DNA of 64,000 bases from Sinomonas mesophila (GTDB lineage: Bacteria; Actinomycetota; Actinomycetes; Actinomycetales; Micrococcaceae). Position 1 is the stretch's first letter; the number at the start of each line of letters is the position of its first letter. The notes beneath the pieces are model-generated. The model saw nothing but the letters and a program-made list of their open reading frames with translations, ran no database searches and had not been told where the DNA came from. Positions 8,717-16,914 of this stretch are shown piece after piece. Both the position numbers and the translations under genes were made by a program. The stretch spans positions 58,815 to 122,814 of the forward strand of contig NZ_MTIC01000018.1 in NCBI RefSeq assembly GCF_001999765.1. Direction: 5' to 3'.

Positions 8717-10879
8717 TCAGAAGAGGAAGTAGCGCTGGGCGAGGGGCAGGGACTCGGCCGGCTCGCACGTGGCGAGCTCGCCGTCGACGCGGACTTCGTA
8801 GGTCTCGGGGTCCACCTCGATCGAGGGCATGGCGGCGTTGAACGGCAGGTCCGCCTTGGTGAGCGTGCGGATGCCGCCGACGGCGCGGATCTGCTTGCGC
8901 AGCCCGAGCCGCTCGGGCACGCCGGCCTCGATCGCGGCCTTCGGCAGGAACGTGATCGAGGAACCCTGCAGGCTCCGCCCGTACGAGCCGAAGGCCATCC
9001 GGAGCGTCTGCGGCTGCGGCGTCGGGATCGAGGCGCCGGGGTCGCCCATGACGGAGCCGGCGATCGTGCCGCCCTTGATCACGAGGTCCGGCTTGACGCC
9101 GAAGAACGCCGGGTCCCACAGCACGAGGTCCGCGAACTTGCCCACCTCGACCGAGCCCACCGTGTCCGCGATGCCCTGCGCGAGGGCCGGGTTGATCGTG
9201 TACTTCGCGACGTACCGCTTGATCCGGAAGTTGTCGGCCGCGGGCGACTCCCCGCCGTCGTCCGGGGCCAGCACCCCGCGCCGCGCCTTCATCGCGTCGG
9301 CGAGCTGCCACGTGCGCGTGATGACCTCCCCGACGCGGCCCATGGCCTGCGAGTCGCTGGACATCATCGAGAAGACGCCCAGATCGTGCAGCACGTCCTC
9401 CGCGGCGATCGTCTCGGGGCGGATGCGGGAGTCGGCGAAGGCCACGTCCTCGGGGATCTGCGGGCTCAGGTGGTGGCACACCATGAGCATGTCGAGGTGC
9501 TCCTCGGCCGTGTTGCGCGTGTACGGGATGGTCGGGTTGGTCGAAGACGGCAGGACGTTCGGGTGGGCCGCGATCGCGATGATGTCCGGCGCGTGCCCGC
9601 CGCCCGCGCCCTCGGTGTGGAAGGTGTGGATGACGCGGCCGCCGATCGCCGCGACCGTGTCCTCGAGGAAGCCGCACTCGTTGAGGGTGTCGGTGTGGAT
9701 CGCGATCTGGACGTCGTACTCGTCGGCCACGCGCAGGGACGCGTCGATCGAGGAGTGCGTCGCGCCCCAGTCCTCGTGGATCTTGAGCCCGATCGCTCCC
9801 GCCTCGATCTGCTCGGCGAGCGGCTCGGTGCGGGACGCGTGCCCCTTCCCCAGGAGCCCGATGTTGACCGGAAGGCCCTCCGCGGCCTCGAGCATCCGCT
9901 GGATGTGCCACGCGCCCGGGGTCACCGTCGTCGCCTTCGTGCCCTCGGCCGGGCCGGTGCCGCCGCCGATCATCGTCGTCACGCCCGAGGCGAGCGCGAC
10001 GGGCACCTGGTCGGGGTGGATGAAGTGGATGTGGGTGTCGATCCCGCCGGCCGTGAGGATCTTCCGCTCCCCCGCGATGATCTCGGTCGCCGCGCCCACG
10101 ACGATGTCCACGCCGTCCTGCACGAGCGGGTTGCCCGCCTTGCCGATGGCCTGGATGTGGCCGTCGCGCAGCGCGACGTCCGCCTTGTAGATCCCGGCGT
10201 AGTCGATGATGAGCGCGTTCGTGATCACCGTGTCGGGGACTTCCCCGCGCACGACGCCGGCCGGGCCGCCCGCGGCGTCCGTCCCGCCGTCGCGCGTCGC
10301 TCGCCCGTTCTGGCCCATGCCGTCGCGCAGGACCTTGCCGCCGCCGAACACGACCTCCTCGCCGTAGACCGTCAGGTCGCGTTCGACCTCTGCCCACAGG
10401 TCGGTGTCGCCAAGGCGGATCCGGTCGCCCGTCGTCGGGCCGTAGAGCTGGGCGTACTGGGCGCGGGGGATCGCCCGGTTCGGGATCGGGGACCCCATCT
10501 CGGCGTCCCCGGCCCCCATCTCGGCGGGCTTGTCGAGGGGGCCGTTGGTGAGGTTGCGCAGGCCGTACACCTCGCGCGCCCCGCCGAGCGGCACGAGCCG
10601 GACCGTCTTGGCGTCGCCGGGCTCGAAGCGCACCGCCGTCCCCGCGGGGATGTCGAGGCGGCGCCCGCGCGCCGCGGCGCGGTCGAACGCGAGGGCCTTG
10701 TTGGCCTCGGCGAAGTGGTAGTGCGAGCCGACCTGGACGGGGCGGTCCCCCGTGTTCGTGACCTCGAGCTCGGACACGGGACGGCCTGCGTTGAGCACGA
10801 TGTCGCCCTGGGCCGGGATGACCTGGCCCGGGACGGCGTGGCCGGGAACCTGACCCCCCGTGCCTGAAGTGTGTGCCAT
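8717..10879 (-). CDS. ureC: Urease beta-alpha fusion (UreB-UreC)
   Basis: One uninterrupted 720-residue frame. Residues 1-110 are the urease beta subunit ([45 protein letters not shown]). After a linker [19 protein letters not shown] the alpha subunit begins ([20 protein letters not shown]). It keeps all catalytic residues: HIHFIHP, the carbamylated lysine in [31 protein letters not shown], the flap MVCHHLSP and the Asp in SSDSQAMGR. Bacterial beta and alpha are normally separate genes. The linker is translated from two units of the 21-bp repeat, which contain an ATG, so internal initiation of a separate alpha chain cannot be excluded. AGGAG precedes the ureB start, 11 bases after ureA. Confidence 0.95.
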   Translation of the reverse strand: MAHTSGTGGQVPGHAVPGQVIPAQGDIVLNAGRPVSELEVTNTGDRPVQVGSHYHFAEANKALAFDRAAARGRRLDIPAGTAVRFEPGDAKTVRLVPLGGAREVYGLRNLTNGPLDKPAEMGAGDAEMGSPIPNRAIPRAQYAQLYGPTTGDRIRLGDTDLWAEVERDLTVYGEEVVFGGGKVLRDGMGQNGRATRDGGTDAAGGPAGVVRGEVPDTVITNALIIDYAGIYKADVALRDGHIQAIGKAGNPLVQDGVDIVVGAATEIIAGERKILTAGGIDTHIHFIHPDQVPVALASGVTTMIGGGTGPAEGTKATTVTPGAWHIQRMLEAAEGLPVNIGLLGKGHASRTEPLAEQIEAGAIGLKIHEDWGATHSSIDASLRVADEYDVQIAIHTDTLNECGFLEDTVAAIGGRVIHTFHTEGAGGGHAPDIIAIAAHPNVLPSSTNPTIPYTRNTAEEHLDMLMVCHHLSPQIPEDVAFADSRIRPETIAAEDVLHDLGVFSMMSSDSQAMGRVGEVITRTWQLADAMKARRGVLAPDDGGESPAADNFRIKRYVAKYTINPALAQGIADTVGSVEVGKFADLVLWDPAFFGVKPDLVIKGGTIAGSVMGDPGASIPTPQPQTLRMAFGSYGRSLQGSSITFLPKAAIEAGVPERLGLRKQIRAVGGIRTLTKADLPFNAAMPSIEVDPETYEVRVDGELATCEPAESLPLAQRYFLF
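10491..10528. repeat. Two 21-bp repeat units at the ureB-ureC junction
   Basis: CCCCATCTCGGCG occurs twice with anchor bases at 10497 and 10518, exactly 21 apart, the same unit and period as in ureF. They encode the linker that joins beta and alpha urease subunits and replace the usual stop and start codons. Confidence 0.85.
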
Positions 10880-10890
10880 GCGCGCAGCTC

Positions 10891-11193
10891 CTAGCGGATC
10901 GGCTCGTGGACGGTCACGAGTTTCGTGCCGTCGGGGAACGTGGCCTCGATCTGGACGTCGTGGATCATCTCGGGCACCCCGTCCATGACGTCCTCGCGCG
11001 CGAGGATCGTCGTGCCCCAGCTCATGAGCTCCGCGACGGTCCGGCCGTCGCGCGCCCCTTCGATGAGCTCGTAGCTGATGATCGCCACTGCCTCGGGGTA
11101 GTTGAGCTTGAGTCCCCGGGCCTGCCGCCGCCGGGCGAGGTCCGCGGCGACGACGATCATGAGCTTCTCCTGCTCGCGGGGGCTGAGTCGCAT
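10891..11193 (-). CDS. ureA: Urease gamma subunit UreA
   Basis: 100 residues, the standard length. Recognised by [20 protein letters not shown] at the N-terminus, [21 protein letters not shown], and the C-terminal [20 protein letters not shown]. It is the first gene of the urease operon and the small structural subunit of the (UreABC)3 enzyme that splits urea into ammonia and carbamate. AGGAGCGCC precedes the ATG. The divergent PPOX gene starts 142 bases away; the region between carries a palindrome that may bind a regulator. Confidence 0.97.
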   Translation of the reverse strand: MRLSPREQEKLMIVVAADLARRRQARGLKLNYPEAVAIISYELIEGARDGRTVAELMSWGTTILAREDVMDGVPEMIHDVQIEATFPDGTKLVTVHEPIR

Positions 11194-11245
11194 GGCGCTC
11201 CTTGTTCGGGCTTCTGGGATACCGATCGTAGGGCGGGAGTGTTAC

Positions 11246-11257
11246 GGACAAGTGTCC
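11246..11257. promoter_or_regulatory. Palindrome between ureA and the divergent PPOX gene
   Basis: GGACAAGTGTCC has perfect five-base arms around AG. It lies 53 bases before the ureA start and 79 before the PPOX start, a place suited to an operator. No regulator gene is adjacent, so the binding protein is unknown. Confidence 0.4.
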
Positions 11258-11335
11258 CCACCGGGACGGGCCGTAGATCCATACCGGGCAGGCGTGGTGC
11301 GAGCCTACGATGGCTGGGACAGGGAGGGGAACACC

Positions 11336-11782
11336 ATGCTGTTCGATCACGACAACGACGATCCGGTCCGCATCCTCACCGACGCCGAGAGCTGGGAGCT
11401 GCTGGCCCACGCGAGGCACGGCCGCCTGGCGACCCATGCCGCCGGCGAGCTCGACATCGTGCCCATCAACGTCAAGGCAGTCGACGGGAAGCTCTACGTG
11501 CGCACGATCCCGGGGACGAAGCTCGCCGAGCTCGTCATCGACCCCACCGTGGCCTTCGAGGCGGACGGCGTGACGGACGACGAGGCCTGGAGCGTCGTCG
11601 TCAAGGGCAGGGCCAGGATGCTCGAGACCTCGGCGGAGATCGAGGCCGCAGAGGCTGTGGGCATCGAGTCGTGGCTCCCGGCGCTGAGGAACATCTACGT
11701 CGAGATCACGCCCGAGCACGTCGAGGGGCGCCACTTCGTACTCGGCGCGGAGCCGGACTCGACGACGGCGCGCCCCTACTGA
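11336..11782 (+). CDS. Pyridoxamine 5'-phosphate oxidase-family (split-barrel) protein
   Basis: 148 residues. The pattern [30 protein letters not shown] in two pieces, [18 protein letters not shown] and [20 protein letters not shown] is that of small PPOX-like flavin or F420-binding split-barrel proteins common in Actinobacteria; the Lys of the TKLAEL stretch fits a cofactor phosphate contact. Substrate unknown; true pyridoxine oxidation is unlikely. GGGAGGGG lies six bases before the ATG, which decides the start over earlier in-frame codons. It is a single gene, divergent from urease. Confidence 0.85.
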   Translation: MLFDHDNDDPVRILTDAESWELLAHARHGRLATHAAGELDIVPINVKAVDGKLYVRTIPGTKLAELVIDPTVAFEADGVTDDEAWSVVVKGRARMLETSAEIEAAEAVGIESWLPALRNIYVEITPEHVEGRHFVLGAEPDSTTARPY

Positions 11783-11856
11783 GAAGGACACCCCCGGAGA
11801 CCCCGGCGATGGCCGGGAGGCCTCGGTGGGAGAGCTCGAGAACGGGTGCAACAGAA

Positions 11857-11887
11857 ATGGCCTTCCCGGTCGGTCCGGGAAGGCCAT
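11857..11887. terminator. Perfect 13-bp hairpin between convergent genes
   Basis: ATGGCCTTCCCGG and CCGGGAAGGCCAT flank the loop TCGGT without mismatch. It lies between the PPOX gene and the convergent parM gene and can stop both; the flanks are CTCTTCG on one side and TTCTGTTG on the other strand, only weakly T-rich. Confidence 0.7.
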
Positions 11888-11899
11888 CTCTTCGCTGGC

Positions 11900-13240
11900 T
11901 CACACGGCAGCGGCAGTGAGCTCCTTGCCTTCCTCCGTATCGGCCACTCGGGCGCTGCGCTTGCCGCGGGTGGTCGATGCGGGAGCAGCGCTGGTCTCGC
12001 GATCCTCCACGGTCAAGGCCGCGATGTAGAGGCCCTCCCGGTTCAGGTGACGCGAGTAGGACGAATCCAGGTAGAGCGTGGGGAAGGCGTCCTCGCTGTT
12101 CATCTCGGTCGCCTTGGCCAGCAGCGCCGGGTACAGGAAGTCCTTCACGGGACCTGAGCCGCCGCCGTAGACGTAGGCGACCTCGGTTGTGGCGCCGACG
12201 ACGGCCAGCACGCGCCCGAACTGCTCGGCGACCTCCTTGGAGAAGAACAGCATCTCCTCCTCCACAAACTGGGCGACCTTGTTGTAGAAGTTGCGCTTCA
12301 GCGGCGAGGGGCCCGCCTGCAGGTACTCGGCCAGCTGCTTGCGCGAGGTGAAGCCCGAGTCGAAGCCCCGGTCGGCCATCGACTTCAGAGCGTCCGTGAG
12401 CACCGAGCCGTAGCCCTTCTTGTAGGTGGTCGAGGCGTCCGCGTTGAACTTCCCGGCGGTGAACACCGGGAAGTTCACGGTGCCCTCGCCGATGTCGATG
12501 CCGACGCTGTGCTGGGCTGCCAGCACGTCAGCGGAGGTGATGCCCTCCAGCGCCACTCCCCTGCGGCGCACATCTGCCAGCATCGCGTCCATCAGCGACT
12601 CGCCCTTGACGGTGATCGCGTACTGGGCCGATGCACCCTCGGGAATGACCTGCACGTCCACGAAGCGGAGGTTCACGGTGACTGGGGTGTCGAAGTTGTG
12701 GATGGTGGCCGTGTGCGTGCCGGTGGTGAACTCGGCGGCATAGCTCGTGCGGTGGGCCATGTACTCGTTGATCGGCAGCGCCAGGGCGACGCGGGCCTGC
12801 ACGCTCAGCGTCTCGTCCGCCGGCGGCAGCGCGCCGTTCTGGCGGACGTAGTCGCGCAGCGCCTTGGCAGCGAAGGCCCCCATGACCAGGACCTTGCTCA
12901 GCTCCTGCTGGGCCTTGCTGCGGCGCCCGACGACGTCGAACTCGTCGAAGGCGCCCTGGGCGCTCAGCGCACGAGTGCCGAACAGGCGACGGTACTGGTC
13001 GCCGATGAGCGGGGAGGCGAAGCTGACGTCCAGCTCATTGTAGAAGTCGCCGTCCATCTTCGCCCCGGCGTCGCCGTCGGCAGTGGGCATAGCGTTGGAT
13101 CTGGTGACGAGGGCGACGCCGCTGGGAAGGTCGATCTCGTCGATGGTGAAGGCGCCGTCGTCCTCGGCACCGCGGATGATGCCCTTGACATAGCCGTTGC
13201 CGACGTCGATGCCGCCCGTGAGTTGGGTCGAAATGGTCAT
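11900..13240 (-). CDS. parM: ParM/StbA-type actin-like partition ATPase
   Basis: 446 residues with the actin-fold nucleotide motifs GGIDVGNGYVKG at residues 9-20 (phosphate 1), GIDIGEGTVNFPVF near 250 (phosphate 2) and AYVYGGGSGPVKDFLYPALL near 364 (adenosine). Such proteins polymerise and push plasmid copies apart. A ribbon-helix-helix adaptor gene lies directly upstream with candidate centromere repeats beyond it, giving a complete type II segregation module. Its codon use is less GC-biased than in neighbouring genes. Whether it works on this chromosome, or is a plasmid or integrated-element remnant, cannot be said from sequence alone. The C-terminal 40 residues are polar and probably disordered. 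Confidence 0.85.
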   Translation of the reverse strand: MTISTQLTGGIDVGNGYVKGIIRGAEDDGAFTIDEIDLPSGVALVTRSNAMPTADGDAGAKMDGDFYNELDVSFASPLIGDQYRRLFGTRALSAQGAFDEFDVVGRRSKAQQELSKVLVMGAFAAKALRDYVRQNGALPPADETLSVQARVALALPINEYMAHRTSYAAEFTTGTHTATIHNFDTPVTVNLRFVDVQVIPEGASAQYAITVKGESLMDAMLADVRRRGVALEGITSADVLAAQHSVGIDIGEGTVNFPVFTAGKFNADASTTYKKGYGSVLTDALKSMADRGFDSGFTSRKQLAEYLQAGPSPLKRNFYNKVAQFVEEEMLFFSKEVAEQFGRVLAVVGATTEVAYVYGGGSGPVKDFLYPALLAKATEMNSEDAFPTLYLDSSYSRHLNREGLYIAALTVEDRETSAAPASTTRGKRSARVADTEEGKELTAAAV

Positions 13241-13315
13241 GGAGAATCCCTTCCTGGAAAGTGTGCGGGGTGGGGCTTGCCTGTGCTGCCGGTAGTGCTG
13301 AGGGGGTTCGAGGAG

Positions 13316-13738
13316 CTACCGCGTCATCGAGAAGATGTCGTTGACATCAAGCGGCTCTCCCCTTGGCTCCTCCGGCCCGGAGGGAGACGGGGCCGGCGCC
13401 GACTGGGGCACTGCGGCCCGGGGCCTCGGTGCAGAGACCGGGACGGGAAGCTGTGGGCGGGCCTCGGGAGCAGCCCCCGCCGCCTCCTGGACCGAGCCCC
13501 CTTCTTCCGACGGCCCTGCCGGGCGGTCCCGCCCGGGGAGCTGGCTCACGGGACGATTCACGACGTCGACATAGCCGAGGCGCTCGATGCTCTCCCGGAT
13601 CAGCATCCGCACCGACAGCGACGGATTGTCCTGCAGCTCCATCCACGCCACCACAGCCTCGTCGGCTGCGGGAACACTCACCCGGAAACGGTGCGGCTGC
13701 GGCTTCGCCGGTATGTCTGCCTTCGAACGTCCTGCCAT
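13316..13738 (-). CDS. parR: ParR-like ribbon-helix-helix centromere-binding protein
   Basis: 140 residues from the ATG behind GGGAGGGG. Residues 18-60 (HRFRVSVPAADEAVVAWM, then NPSLSVRMLIRESIERLGYVD) fit a beta strand and two helices of an RHH DNA-binding fold. The remainder is Pro/Ala/Glu-rich and disordered, ending in DVNDIFSMTR. In R1 and pSK41 ParR, a short C-terminal tail binds the end of the ParM filament, and this conserved-looking tail may do the same. The gap to parM is 75 bases. The function is inferred from fold plus position; sequence similarity to named ParR proteins is not evident by eye. Confidence 0.7.
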   Translation of the reverse strand: MAGRSKADIPAKPQPHRFRVSVPAADEAVVAWMELQDNPSLSVRMLIRESIERLGYVDVVNRPVSQLPGRDRPAGPSEEGGSVQEAAGAAPEARPQLPVPVSAPRPRAAVPQSAPAPSPSGPEEPRGEPLDVNDIFSMTR

Positions 13739-13789
13739 GGGCGGCGCCCCTCCCTCTTCACTCCGCGAGCAGCTCGCTCTCGATCCCGA

Positions 13790-13980
13790 GAGCCATAGTG
13801 CGGAACATCCCCACATCGACCCGAAACTGGGCCATGTCCGGCCACATCTGACCACAGTCGTGTCGCTGATGACCAGTTGTGACCATCAGTGGACACATAC
13901 GTCATTGGCAGCTCGGGCCCAGCCCACTCATGACCTACTTTTGGCCATTTTCTGGTCGGAATCAGCCCAACTTTGAGCCA
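13790..13980. promoter_or_regulatory. Candidate parC centromere / parMR promoter
   Basis: Directly upstream of parR. TGACCA appears at 13849, 13870 and 13880, spaced 21 and 10 bases (about two and one helical turns), with TGACCT at 13931; CTGATG and CATCAG flank the central pair (13867-13889). The region is AT-richer than its surroundings. Closely phased iterons before an RHH gene are typical of parC sites that also autoregulate. Confidence 0.5.
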
Positions 13981-14043
13981 CGGAGAAACGGGGATCGATG
14001 GCACGCCGGCACGCGGAAGAGGACGCTGCCCTCAAGCGTCCAT

Positions 14044-14060
14044 TTCCCGATGATCGGGAA
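14044..14060. other. 17-bp palindrome TTCCCGATgATCGGGAA
   Basis: Perfect eight-base arms around one base, in the noncoding stretch between the candidate centromere and the SDR remnant. It could be an operator or a boundary of the partition-bearing segment; nothing else supports either. Confidence 0.3.
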
Positions 14061-14154
14061 GAGGTGATCCGCGCCATATCCCACGGTGCGACTCCCGATG
14101 CAGCCACTCCGCCGGCTCGAAGGAAAGTCCCCATGTGTGGGTGTGCACGGATGG

Positions 14155-14331
14155 GATGTCACGGACGAGGACTCGGTCGCCGGGCTCATGGAGGCCGCGG
14201 CGGCCGAGTTCGGCACGCCCGCCGCCAAGGCCGGCGTCGCCAACCTCACCCGCTCGGCCGCGGTGACCTACGCCGCCTCGTTCGTCGTCGGGGCCGTCCT
14301 CGCGGCCGACGGCGGGTACTCGGCGGTCTAG
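14155..14331 (+). pseudogene. Short-chain dehydrogenase remnant with internal deletions
   Basis: The 58 readable residues are three pieces of a classical SDR joined in frame: DVTDEDSVAGLMEAAAAEFG (strand 3 and following helix), AAKAGVANLTRSAAVTYA (the helix that carries YxxxK, here starting after the Tyr) and FVVGAVLAADGGYSAV (the C-terminal end). The Rossmann TGxxxGxG motif, the NAG motif, the catalytic Ser and Tyr are missing, and no start or ribosome site is present. It is a decayed gene next to the partition module, suggesting rearrangement at this place. Confidence 0.85.
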
Positions 14332-14381
14332 CGTGGCCGCCGCCGAGCCGACGATCCCCCATCGAAACGGAGGGCCTCAAG

Positions 14382-16472
14382 TCAGAGGCGGAACGGGCTC
14401 GAGATGCTCGGCTGGTCATTCTCCAGGTGACCCGTGGCCCAGAACCTGAAGGCGGGGACCTCGGGAGCGGTCACGACGACGTCGTACCAGCCGTTCTGCA
14501 CGCCGGCGTCGACGATGAGCGTGTGGGTCGTCCCGGGCGAGACGCTGAGCGTCCGGTCCTGGGCGTCGCCGGCCGACTGGACCCGCAGGAGGATGGCCTT
14601 GGCCCTGGGGTTGAAGATCGCGACGGTGACGAGGCGCCGCCCGTGGTCCAGCCCCGTCGTGACCTGGGCGAGCGGAAGCCCGGACTCGAGCGGTCCGCTC
14701 GCATCCCGGCGGAAGCGGTTCGGGCCGGTCACGGTGGTGCTGTACTCCTTGCCCGCCGCGAGCTCGAACCGCTGGGAGCTCCTCGGCGCGACGTCGGCGT
14801 GCTCGGGCCTCTCCTGCCCGCCCGCGAAGTCGTACACGGCGAGGTGGGCGGGGCGCTCTCCGGCGTTGGAGAGGTCGACGCGCACCGTGCCGCCCTCGAT
14901 CCGGAGGTGCGCCTCGGGCCGGTACGGCAGCGCGCGGGCAAGACGCGTTCCCGGCTCCTGGACGGGCAGCGCCTGCTCCTTCGGCGGCGTGGGCATCCAG
15001 CGGCCCGTGAACGCCGGGACGGGGCCCGGCTGCGTGGTGCGGGGCATCGCCGCGGCGGCCGTCCCGGCGAAGTCCATGGTCCCGGTGAGGTCGCCGACGG
15101 CGGCGCGGCGCCAGGCGCTGATCTGGTCCGTGCGCACGCCCGTCCACTCCTCGAGGAAGCGGATCACCGACGTGTGGTCGAAGACCTCCGAGGACACGTA
15201 GCCGCCCACGCTCCACGGGGACACGACGTACATGGGCACGCGCGGGCCGAGGCCCACGGGCAGTCCCTCGAAGTACTCGTCGGCCGTGCCCGCCGGCGGG
15301 ACCGGCTGCGGGACGTGGTCGAAGTAGCCGTCGTACTCGTCGAACATGAGCAGGAAGACGGTCTCCCGCCAGACCTCGGGGTGGTCCCCGAGCGCCTCGA
15401 GGATCTGGTAGGTGAGGTTGGCGCTCTGGATCGGCGAGGACACACTCGGGTGCTCGGAGTCGGCGGCGGAGGCGACGATGTGCGTCACGGCGGGGAGGGT
15501 CCCGCTCGCGACGGCGTCGCGGAACTGCCGGCCGACGCTCCCCTCGGGCCCACGGCGAAGTGCCCGCTCGAAGTCGAGCCGATGCCCCTCGGGCAGGGTG
15601 GCGACCGCAGCGTCGAGCTGCGCGAGCAGGCTCGCCCGCCGCGCGCCGTCGCCCGCGATCACCGCGTTGTAGAACTCTGTGAGATCTCCGAAGGCGCCGC
15701 CCTCGACGCCGGCCAGGACCGTGCGCGCGATGTCCTTGTAGTGCCTGAAGAACTCGAGGTTGTTGTCGGTGTAGTTGTCCCACTCCTGCATGACCTGCCA
15801 CGACACCCCGGCCTCCGTGAGGAGCTCGGTGTAGGTCTTCCAGTCGTAGCCGGCGTGCGAGGCCGCGTACGCGTCGTTCATGACGGCGCGCTGCGTACTG
15901 CCCGGCTCGAACCCGCTCAGGCCGCTCACCAGGTAGTTGCGGTTGGGGCTCGTGCCGGCGTTCATCGAGCAGAAGTACGCGTCGCAGATCGTGAACTTGT
16001 CCGCGAGCTCGAACTGGAAGGGGATGTCGGAGCGGTCGTAGGCGGCCATCGTGCTCCGGCCCTTGGCCTTGACCCAGTTGTCGCACCAGCCGGCGTTCCA
16101 GGCTTCTTGGCCGTCGGGCCAGGTGTGCGGAAGGGAGGCGATGTACTCGATGCTCTTGTCCCCCGCGTCGCGGGCCTCCCGGACGAGGAAGGGCAGGACG
16201 CCGTCCTGCTCGAAGAGGGTCCCGCCCTTGCGCCGCGGCAGGACAGTCCGGTCGCCGAAGCCCGCGACGCCGCGGAGCGTGCCGAAGTAGTGGTCGAACG
16301 AGCGGTTCTCCTGCATGAACACCACGACATGCTTGACCCCTGCGAGCCCGCCGGGGGCCGGTTCGAGCGCCATGGCCTTCTGGAAGGAGGGCGGCAGGAG
16401 CGACTGGCCCGCCGTGAGGGCGGCCGTCGCCGCGCCGAGCCCGAGGAGGTGCCGGCGCGAGATCTCTGTCAT
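14382..16472 (-). CDS. Phosphocholine-specific phospholipase C, Tat-exported
   Basis: 696 residues. The N-terminus ISRRHLLGLGAATAALTA is a twin-arginine signal. VKHVVVFMQENRSFDHYFG is the acid-phosphatase/PLC active-site start; FDEYDGYFDHVP and YVVSPWSVGGYVSSEVFDHT are later metal and substrate motifs. Two C-terminal beta domains of the bacterial PLC type follow (LRIEGGTVRVDLSNAG and LVTVAIFNPRAKA). It hydrolyses phosphatidylcholine or sphingomyelin outside the cell, releasing phosphocholine; the choline genes of this window could use the product, but they are 40 kb away. Starts at 16472, 16493 and 16526 are all in frame without a good ribosome site; the one closest to the RR motif was chosen. 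Confidence 0.92.
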   Translation of the reverse strand: MTEISRRHLLGLGAATAALTAGQSLLPPSFQKAMALEPAPGGLAGVKHVVVFMQENRSFDHYFGTLRGVAGFGDRTVLPRRKGGTLFEQDGVLPFLVREARDAGDKSIEYIASLPHTWPDGQEAWNAGWCDNWVKAKGRSTMAAYDRSDIPFQFELADKFTICDAYFCSMNAGTSPNRNYLVSGLSGFEPGSTQRAVMNDAYAASHAGYDWKTYTELLTEAGVSWQVMQEWDNYTDNNLEFFRHYKDIARTVLAGVEGGAFGDLTEFYNAVIAGDGARRASLLAQLDAAVATLPEGHRLDFERALRRGPEGSVGRQFRDAVASGTLPAVTHIVASAADSEHPSVSSPIQSANLTYQILEALGDHPEVWRETVFLLMFDEYDGYFDHVPQPVPPAGTADEYFEGLPVGLGPRVPMYVVSPWSVGGYVSSEVFDHTSVIRFLEEWTGVRTDQISAWRRAAVGDLTGTMDFAGTAAAAMPRTTQPGPVPAFTGRWMPTPPKEQALPVQEPGTRLARALPYRPEAHLRIEGGTVRVDLSNAGERPAHLAVYDFAGGQERPEHADVAPRSSQRFELAAGKEYSTTVTGPNRFRRDASGPLESGLPLAQVTTGLDHGRRLVTVAIFNPRAKAILLRVQSAGDAQDRTLSVSPGTTHTLIVDAGVQNGWYDVVVTAPEVPAFRFWATGHLENDQPSISSPFRL

Positions 16473-16607
16473 GTGTCCGGGTGACTGTGCCATGCCCGCG
16501 AGGGTAGGGAGCCGGAGCGAGCGCACGACGACGGCCGGGTTGCCGTGAGGTGAACCGGCGGGGGTCGCCTCCCGCTGGGTCGAATCCTTCCAGACCCAGG
16601 GATGCTT

Positions 16608-16805
16608 CTACATGGGGTCGGGCCAGTTGCCTATGTTGGCGACCGCTCCACCGTCTGGCTCCCCGGAGCCCGTTGACGCGGGCGGACTGGACGTGCTGGT
16701 CCCCTGTACCGAGGTCGGGATGACTGCGAGCAGGAACGCCAGAGCCGCACCGGCGATCATTTCCCGCCACCGCGGATGGCCTTTGCGACGAGATGTGGCA
16801 TGCAT
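16608..16805 (-). CDS. Small single-span membrane or secreted peptide
   Basis: 65 residues: a basic N-terminus (RRKGHPRWRE), one hydrophobic segment (MIAGAALAFLLAVIPTSV, about 16-33), then a Ser/Thr/Pro/Gly-rich tail ending GNWPDPM. AGAGGGG lies seven bases before the ATG, which supports real translation. No family is recognised. It sits between the ABC exporter and the phospholipase gene, all on the minus strand, 109 bases from the exporter stop. Confidence 0.5.
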   Translation of the reverse strand: MHATSRRKGHPRWREMIAGAALAFLLAVIPTSVQGTSTSSPPASTGSGEPDGGAVANIGNWPDPM

Positions 16806-16914
16806 GGGAAGCCCCTCTCTTGAGCTCCCAGCCGCCTTCCCCCATAGTCCACCTCGAAGGGTGCAGTTTCAATGCCCACGATGTTCGGCCAGGGCCTTCT
16901 GGCTCCGGTCCGGG

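Noticed and set aside
8717..11887. 1056-residue protein including sequence before ureB
   Set aside because: The part upstream of 10879 reads through ureA and the divergent PPOX gene in wrong frames; AGGAG marks the ureB start at 10879.
13998..14130. Small gene starting MARRHAEEDAALKRPF
   Set aside because: The frame runs on into the opposite strand of the phospholipase gene and the start of the protein has no family; the ribosome site is weak.
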